Shown: one piece after another, positions 39,242 through 44,529 of the stretch
Position numbering within the stretch: the first letter of the stretch is position 1
Layout: every line of letters begins with the position of its first letter
Assembly: GCA_035939775.1 (NCBI GenBank)
Contig: DASZFO010000180.1
Location: 1-44,529, forward strand
Source of the DNA: Pirellulales bacterium
GTDB taxonomy: Bacteria > Planctomycetota > Planctomycetia > Pirellulales > DATAWG01
Reading direction: 5' to 3'
Length of the DNA: 44,529 nucleotides
Translations under genes and position numbers: made by a program
Notes under the pieces: model-generated
Databases searched by the model: none
What the model was told of the DNA's origin: nothing
Seen by the model: only the letters and a program-made list of their open reading frames with translations

Positions 39242-39733
39242 GTCGGTTCGGTTGTGGGCAGATCCACACAGATGTTCGAAGAAGACCACCGGCGAGCTTT
39301 CCGGCGGACCCGCATCGCATCGATGGACGAAGAGAGTGGAACAAGGAGATTGTGAGAGAACTGCGAGCGATTCAGCGGTCGCTTGACACAACGGCGGCGC
39401 GCTGGCAACATAAAACCATACCCAGCTTGGGTGGTTGTCCAAGTTGCGCCGAAAGGGAGAGGAACGCTAGTCTAGAACCTCTCACAAAGCGACCGCGGAT
39501 TGTCCCCGATTTGCACTGTCGCCATCTCGATTCTCCCTTTTCCTCAAGGGAAGAGGGCCGGGTTGAGAGTGCGGGCACCATCGCCGCGATGGTCGGCAGA
39601 GCAAGTTGGTAACCATCCACTAATCACGGGCCGTTTTGGGAGAGGTTCATTTTTGCGCAGACAGATCCAGCGCGAACAGTTCTCTTCCTTACGCTCAGAA
39701 TGCCCGCAAGGGCACAGCCCTTGGAAATGACTA
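39242..39733. other. Intergenic region with short palindromes
   Basis: No convincing gene is seen in this 490-bp gap. CTCCCTTTTCC (39534-39544) and GGGAAGAGG (39549-39557) make a hairpin resembling the one before the oxidoreductase genes. TGCCCGCAAGGGCA (39702-39715) is another short palindrome close to the next start. Confidence 0.35.
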
Positions 39734-41524
39734 ATGAATTCACTCCCACGCGCCGATCGATCAGGCGGCTGGAGGATGACTCCTGCGTCCATCGCCTCCT
39801 CCGTAATATCGACAGCGCAGCTTAGTCTTCCCGTCGCTACGGTTAACTGTGCCGCCATTGTGTGCTTACTGTTCCTGGTCCTCGGTTCGCGCACGGGATC
39901 CGTCTTAGCCGACATTTACTACGACAGCGATTCCGGACCTCTTCAAGGCCAGGTAATTCCAGGCACTCAGGGAATTACACCAGGGCCCGGCATCGATTTG
40001 AGCGGCTGGAACACACCGGGCCATCAACTCGAATACGCGGACCTTCGCTTTAACCTGGCAGGCGCCACTTTTGCTAACTCCGATCTAAGGTATGCCATGT
40101 TCCAGAATACGACGCTGACCAATGCCAACTTCACCAACGCCGACCTCACAAGCGCTTCCGTTGGGGGGGCGAACTTCAGCGGAGCAATCGTAACCGGGGC
40201 GAAGTTTTTTAACTTCACGAACCTCACCGCGAACCAACTCTACAGCACCGCCAGCTACGCCAGTGGCAACTTGGCGGGCATTGCTTTTGAAGCTAATGAT
40301 TTGTCCGGTTGGAATTTTGCTAGCCAAAACCTTACGAAGGCCGACTTTTTTGGGTCGAACCTGACGGACACTAACTTCACAGGCGCGGTTGTCAACGGAG
40401 CTGCCTTGGATTCCACGAACTTTACCGCCGGCCAGCTCTACAGCACAGCCAGTTTCGCCAGCGGCGACCTGACTGGTGTCGGGTTTGGTAGTAACCTTTC
40501 CGGCTGGAATTTTGCCAATCAGAACCTCACTAGCGCCTCGTTTTTTTCGTTTTCGGCGTCCAATTCCTTTGGCTCGAATCTGACTGGCGCCACCTTTACT
40601 GGCGCAATCGTTAAAGGGGCGGTATTTGACCTCACGAACCTCACCGCGAACCAACTCTACAGCACTGCTAGCTTCGCCAATGGCGATCTGACTGGCATCT
40701 CTCTTGGCGGCGATGACGTTACCGGTTGGAACTTCGCCAATCAGAACCTCACGCAGGCCAAGTTCAATAGCGCAATCTTGACTAACGTCAACCTCTCGAA
40801 CCTCAACCTCAGCGATGCAAGCTTTTATTCCTCGCTTATGACCAACGCAAACCTCGTCAACGCAAACCTTACTAATGCCTTCTTGGATCAAGCGGTCCTG
40901 ACGAACGCCGACCTCGCCAATGCTACTCTCACTAACGCCTTCCTGGGAAATGCCGATTTCACCGGCACCGACCTCCGCAGCGCGACGGGTTGGTCGCCGG
41001 CCGCGACGACCGTCACGCATAACACGATCCGGCCCGATGGGTCGATCCAAGGGTTGGCGTTGATGGCAGGTGAGAAGCTTATCGTCCGAAACAATCCGAT
41101 CCCGATTGCAGTCGCAACGAGCGCCACGCTTGACAATGCAGCGACGCTCGAGTTTTTGCTAGATGCCAATTGGACGTCTCCCATCGGGTTTAGCGCCGGG
41201 CTGAATCCGTCGCTTGCCGGCACGCTGGATTTGGAGATTGCCAGTGGTGTTGATCCCTCCACACTCGTCGGCGATTCATTTCAACTGTTCAATTGGGGTG
41301 GACCGCTGCCGGCGAGGGACCAGTTTTCGATGATTACGACGGAGCCTGGGCTAAATTGGGACTTGTCGAGTCTGTATAGTGCCGGCACGGTCACGTTGAT
41401 GGCTGTTCCCGAACCGTCGGCACTCCTTCTCGCATCGTTCGGCTTGGCCGCCACGGCTGCTTTCGCATCTCGGCGTGCGCTCAGACAGCGCTTGCGACTA
41501 GCGTTGGCGCACGGTTTGAATTAG
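39734..41524 (+). CDS. Pentapeptide-repeat protein with PEP-CTERM sorting signal
   Basis: A 596-aa exported protein. A hydrophobic signal segment (about 35-58, NCAAIVCLLFLVLGSR) follows a rather long N-terminus; ATG 39779 is an alternative start. From about residue 95 to 415 the sequence follows A(N/D)LxxAxF pentapeptides, the right-handed beta-helix fold. Three longer modules of about 60-75 residues repeat the phrase NLTANQLYSTAS...GNL..GWNF..QNLT. A smooth beta domain then leads to the C-terminal VPEPSALLLASFGLAATAAF and basic end, the PEP-CTERM signal recognised by exosortase. It should be a surface or matrix protein. Confidence 0.88.
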   Translation: MNSLPRADRSGGWRMTPASIASSVISTAQLSLPVATVNCAAIVCLLFLVLGSRTGSVLADIYYDSDSGPLQGQVIPGTQGITPGPGIDLSGWNTPGHQLEYADLRFNLAGATFANSDLRYAMFQNTTLTNANFTNADLTSASVGGANFSGAIVTGAKFFNFTNLTANQLYSTASYASGNLAGIAFEANDLSGWNFASQNLTKADFFGSNLTDTNFTGAVVNGAALDSTNFTAGQLYSTASFASGDLTGVGFGSNLSGWNFANQNLTSASFFSFSASNSFGSNLTGATFTGAIVKGAVFDLTNLTANQLYSTASFANGDLTGISLGGDDVTGWNFANQNLTQAKFNSAILTNVNLSNLNLSDASFYSSLMTNANLVNANLTNAFLDQAVLTNADLANATLTNAFLGNADFTGTDLRSATGWSPAATTVTHNTIRPDGSIQGLALMAGEKLIVRNNPIPIAVATSATLDNAATLEFLLDANWTSPIGFSAGLNPSLAGTLDLEIASGVDPSTLVGDSFQLFNWGGPLPARDQFSMITTEPGLNWDLSSLYSAGTVTLMAVPEPSALLLASFGLAATAAFASRRALRQRLRLALAHGLN

Positions 41525-41601
41525 ATTGGCGTGAGCGTTGCGCGATCGTTCTCGCAACGATCTAATGTTACAATCCGCTTGCCGCGCCCGGAGTTCGTCG
41601 G

Positions 41602-41946
41602 ATGGAATTGCAAATTGGGGATGGCGCCGAGCCGGTTTCGCGCGTGGCGCTTGTTGGGATGCTCGACATGGTGGCGGTCGGCCAGGTCGAGACCAAGTTC
41701 CTGGCGGCCACGGTGGCCCGCGGCAAGAATACGATCGTCGATCTCTCCCAGATGGCGTTCATCGCGTCGCTGGGGATGGGGATGCTGGTGAGCGCGCACA
41801 AGGGGCTCAACCGCCGCGGGGCGAAGATCGTGCTCCTCAACCCGCAGCCGGACGTGGAACTCGCGCTCATCACCGCACGGCTGCAAGAGATCTTGCCGAT
41901 CGCCCATAGCGAGCAGGAGGCCGAGCAATTGCTTGCCGCGGCATGA
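41602..41946 (+). CDS. STAS-domain anti-sigma factor antagonist
   Basis: A 114-aa STAS protein of the SpoIIAA/RsbV type. The phosphorylatable serine motif VDLSQMAFIASLGMGMLVSA places the conserved Ser at residue 56. Such proteins bind an anti-sigma kinase when unphosphorylated and free its sigma factor. No kinase or phosphatase gene lies nearby, so partners are elsewhere. It converges with the TlpA-like gene 10 bp away. Confidence 0.88.
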   Translation: MELQIGDGAEPVSRVALVGMLDMVAVGQVETKFLAATVARGKNTIVDLSQMAFIASLGMGMLVSAHKGLNRRGAKIVLLNPQPDVELALITARLQEILPIAHSEQEAEQLLAAA

Positions 41947-41956
41947 GACGGGCCGT

Positions 41957-43888
41957 TCACTTCAGCTTCGCGCGCAGCTCGCCGTCGAGTTCGCTGATGT
42001 GGATCCCGCGGTTGATGACCTTCCCGGTGTCGTCGATGAGGATCATCGTCGGCAGCGTCAGGATGCCAAGCTCGTTGGCATAGCGGCTGTCGAGGCCGCC
42101 CGGCTCGAAAAGTTGCGGCCAGGGGAGGCGATTCCGCGAGAGATAGTCGTCGAGCGCCGCGCGGTCGCCATCGAGGCTCACCCCGATCAATGCGAAGCCG
42201 CTGGCGGCATACCTGGCTTGCAGCTCCTTGAGTTCCGCCAAATCCACCTTGCACGGTTCGCTCGTCGTGGCCCAGTAGTGGATCAGGACGAATTTCCCCC
42301 TGTACTGCGAAAGATCGACCTGTTCGCCCGCCGTGCTCCGCCCGACCAATTCGACCGACTTGCCCACCGAATCGAGTCGGCGGATCGCACCGGCCGCTTT
42401 CTTGGCGACCGCGACTCCGTCGAAATTTCCGGCGATTTCGCCATACCAGTGCTTGGCTTTGTCTTCCTGCCCGGCGAATTCCTCCGCCACTCCGAGTTGC
42501 ATCATCGCATCCGCGGCATCGGGCGCCTTCGGGTGCCGGCCGACGAATTGCTCGAGGCTTTTCACCCATTCGGCCTGCACCTTCGAAAACTCGGGATTCG
42601 GCGCTTGCAGCGCCAGCACGTACTCGGCCGTCAGCTTGCGAAATTCGACGTAGGCCGCCAAATCGCCGTCGGCCGGGTTTTTCTCGAGCGACTGCCCTAG
42701 CCGCGTGAGACGCTCGGTTCCCTTGGGGAAAGTGCCCGATTGGACAGCGGCGCTCACGGTGTCGGCCATCTGGCGGACCCATTGTGCGCGGTCCTTGTCG
42801 CCGATTTCGCTGATTATTTGCTGAAGGTAGTCAGCCCGCTCCTCGTTCAGTTTCGCTTGCGCGTCGCGCGTCCCGGCCTTGCCGATCGCGTCGTCCAAGC
42901 GTTGCAGCTCCTCCAACAGCTTTTGCGTCTTTTCATTCGTGCCGCCGGCGACCGAGTCCGCCGACTGGCCCGCATTCTTAATCGCCGGATTGACGAAGAA
43001 GAAGCCGTTTCCGGCGATTTCCGCCGACTTCGCATTGGCGTCGGGAATCGCCGGAGCATCGATCAGTCGCCAGCATTCGCCGACCTTGATCATCGTGCCG
43101 ATCTGCAGTTGTGCGTCTTTCCCTTCGGTCTCGACGATCGCCACCACATTTTCGTAAACGACGAGGTCGCCCGGGATGCCGAAGGTGCCTGCCGGCACGA
43201 TCCCCGGACGGCTGCCGCCGAAATGGACCCAATTGGATTTCGCCGTGATCGTATTCTGGCGGCGAACCAATTCGGCGAATGCGGCCGGCGCCGCCGCCAG
43301 CTTCTCGGCCAGCTCTTTGCTCTTCGCGGGGTTTAAGGCAAGCAGCTTGAGTTCGCTGGACGTCAGCAGGAGCCGCGCGAAGCGGGCTGGATCGCGATCG
43401 CGGATTGCCATCACCGCCTCGGCGCTCGTCTCTTCGGCCGAGATCATCCGCCACGCGTCGATCTGGCCGTCGGAACTTTTGCCGGCGCCCCAGCGAATTC
43501 CGGCCGTGTTCAGCCAACGGAATTCGTTCGCCTTGCCGGTGAACTTGGTGTCGATGTCGCGATAGACCTCCACACCGTCTTTGTAATAGCTCCAGCGATC
43601 GACAATGTTGTCGCCGTTGGTATCGACGAACTCGCGGAGAATCTTCCCTTGGGCGTCGCGGATCACCCAGCCGGTCTGTCCTTTGTGCTTCTCGGCCTTG
43701 ATGGTGCATTTGGCAGCTTCCTCCGGCGACGGCTGATCGTAATCCACGTCGCGTTGCACGGGCACCAGCTTCAGCGCCTGTTCGGGCGTCGGCGTTGCCG
43801 CGCGCGTCGCGGCGAATCCGCTGGCCAGCGGCCAAGCCAGAATGATCGAGACAACCAACCGCCAACGAGACATCGATTTCACCGCCAT
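41957..43888 (-). CDS. Exported TlpA-like thioredoxin-fold protein with broken CxxC
   Basis: 643 aa with an N-terminal signal peptide (WRLVVSIILAWPLASGFAA). The first 300 residues are beta-rich and include NGDNIVDRWSYYKDGVEVYR, which reads like a calcium-binding-type loop. A helical stretch (about 310-500) precedes a C-terminal TlpA/AhpC-TSA domain (from about 505). That domain has YWATTSEPCK where an active TlpA has WCGPC, so only the second Cys (546) remains and the first is Ser 543. The rest of the fold (FALIGVSLDGD, LPTMILIDDTG) is normal. The start at 43888 (MAVKSMSRW) puts the signal peptide at the front. It may act as a one-Cys chaperone or peroxiredoxin-like protein. Confidence 0.85.
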   Translation of the reverse strand: MAVKSMSRWRLVVSIILAWPLASGFAATRAATPTPEQALKLVPVQRDVDYDQPSPEEAAKCTIKAEKHKGQTGWVIRDAQGKILREFVDTNGDNIVDRWSYYKDGVEVYRDIDTKFTGKANEFRWLNTAGIRWGAGKSSDGQIDAWRMISAEETSAEAVMAIRDRDPARFARLLLTSSELKLLALNPAKSKELAEKLAAAPAAFAELVRRQNTITAKSNWVHFGGSRPGIVPAGTFGIPGDLVVYENVVAIVETEGKDAQLQIGTMIKVGECWRLIDAPAIPDANAKSAEIAGNGFFFVNPAIKNAGQSADSVAGGTNEKTQKLLEELQRLDDAIGKAGTRDAQAKLNEERADYLQQIISEIGDKDRAQWVRQMADTVSAAVQSGTFPKGTERLTRLGQSLEKNPADGDLAAYVEFRKLTAEYVLALQAPNPEFSKVQAEWVKSLEQFVGRHPKAPDAADAMMQLGVAEEFAGQEDKAKHWYGEIAGNFDGVAVAKKAAGAIRRLDSVGKSVELVGRSTAGEQVDLSQYRGKFVLIHYWATTSEPCKVDLAELKELQARYAASGFALIGVSLDGDRAALDDYLSRNRLPWPQLFEPGGLDSRYANELGILTLPTMILIDDTGKVINRGIHISELDGELRAKLK

Positions 43889-44195
43889 CGGGCAACCCTC
43901 GGGGAAGTCGGAACGATTTGTCGAGAAACAGAGAAACGCCGGAAAATGGAACGAGTGCGCGGGCACAGCGCTGCATACTTGTTTCGGCGTGCCGGGGCGG
44001 CGATCATCAACCGCCGCGCGAGTTTTTGCCGATTGCAGCGACTTTTGCGCCCTTGACGGCGAAAGCTGGGCAATCCGGCGAGCCTGCGCGACCCGCCGAG
44101 AGCCGATCCGACGCGCTTGTCGGCGGACTAGCGAGCCGTTAGGATGCGAAGCTGTTCGGTCGCATGTCGATTCGCATTCTCCGGCGAGGCGCATC

Positions 44196-44529
44196 ATGGA
44201 TGCCGCGGCGCAAGATTTTTTACGTAAGATTCTCGAAACCCCTAGCCCTTCGGGCTACGAGCGGCCGGTCCAAGAAATCGTCCGGCAATACGTGGCCGGT
44301 TTCGCCGACCGAGTGACCACCGATTCGCATGGCAATGTAATTGCCGTAAAGAATCCCAGCGGGCCGCTCCGCGTGATGCTTGCCGGACATTGCGATCAGA
44401 TTGGCCTGTTGGTGCAGCATATCGACGCCGAGGGTTATCTCTATTGCCAGACGATCGGCGGCTGGGACCCAATCCAGTTGATCGGCCAACGGATGACGGT
44501 CTGGACGACCGGAGGCGCGATCCCCGGCG
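44196..44529 (+). CDS. M42-family metallo-aminopeptidase (3' end outside window)
   Basis: The first 111 codons are visible, starting MDAAAQDFLRKILETPSPSG. Family signs are the N-terminal ETPSPSGYE motif, the DSHGNVIAV strand and the metal-site segment VMLAGHCDQIGLLV, in which His is the first zinc or cobalt ligand (AHMDEIG in classical members). The next segment, GYLYCQTIGGWDPIQLIGQR, is also conserved. These enzymes are large cytosolic complexes that trim amino acids from peptides. The remaining metal ligands lie beyond the window. Confidence 0.88.
   Translation, partial: MDAAAQDFLRKILETPSPSGYERPVQEIVRQYVAGFADRVTTDSHGNVIAVKNPSGPLRVMLAGHCDQIGLLVQHIDAEGYLYCQTIGGWDPIQLIGQRMTVWTTGGAIPG

Noticed and set aside
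41568-42782. 404-residue minus-strand frame over the STAS and TlpA-like genes
   Set aside because: It overlaps two better-supported genes in different frames and contains no domain.

Overview
The window looks like chromosomal DNA of a planctomycete, probably Pirellulales-like. The evidence is GC-rich coding on both strands, an SHD1-type secreted protein, a PEP-CTERM protein, giant secreted repeat or Ig-like proteins, TlpA-like proteins with long N-terminal extensions, and short palindromes of the kind scattered through planctomycete genomes. These assignments come from reading the sequence and recalled family knowledge; no database search was possible.

Layout. 1-4147 is host DNA: the 3' part of a TlpA-type thioredoxin gene, an O-methyltransferase (-), an ECF sigma factor followed by a secreted SHD1 protein, and a Dps ferritin (-). 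4215-21430 is an integrated element of about 17.1 kb. An identical 16-bp core (4252-4267 and 21386-21401) lies in the anticodon arm of tRNA-Leu(UAG). The complete tRNA is at the right end (21349-21430, -), and the displaced original 3' half of the tRNA is at the left end (4215-4267, -). Inside each core, 103-104 bp away, is an identical 21-bp arm-like repeat. A complete tyrosine integrase (20056-21216) sits next to the right end.

The element carries a 1010-aa fusion of a complete tyrosine recombinase, a HerA/DUF87-type ATPase and a second recombinase core-binding domain (5802-8834). It also has a third, catalytically degenerate recombinase (9722-10885), two paralogous HTH/zinc-ribbon proteins that each neighbour one of those recombinase genes, and a terminase-small-subunit-like HTH protein. 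An excisionase-like HTH and a winged-helix protein follow, the latter behind a 4 x 8-bp repeat. Next come an S49-type capsid-protease homologue without the expected serine, several small proteins, and two putative virion-morphogenesis or tail proteins. No major capsid, portal or large terminase was recognised, so this looks like a satellite, a remnant prophage or another integrative element rather than a complete phage. The most unusual features are the recombinase-ATPase fusion and the two look-alike three-way-junction palindromes directly in front of the two catalytically complete recombinase genes.

21484-44529 is host DNA again. It holds two GNAT-like or hypothetical proteins, a Uma2 nuclease (-), and a Fur-box-preceded ferrous-iron operon feoA-feoA-feoB with a Cys-rich membrane protein. 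A 1829-aa membrane protein with a caspase-like fold lacking its Cys follows, then an antitoxin/PIN-toxin pair. A two-gene pyruvate:ferredoxin oxidoreductase, a small hypothetical gene, a pentapeptide-repeat PEP-CTERM protein, a STAS protein, a TlpA-like protein with a broken CxxC (-) and the start of an M42 aminopeptidase gene complete the region.
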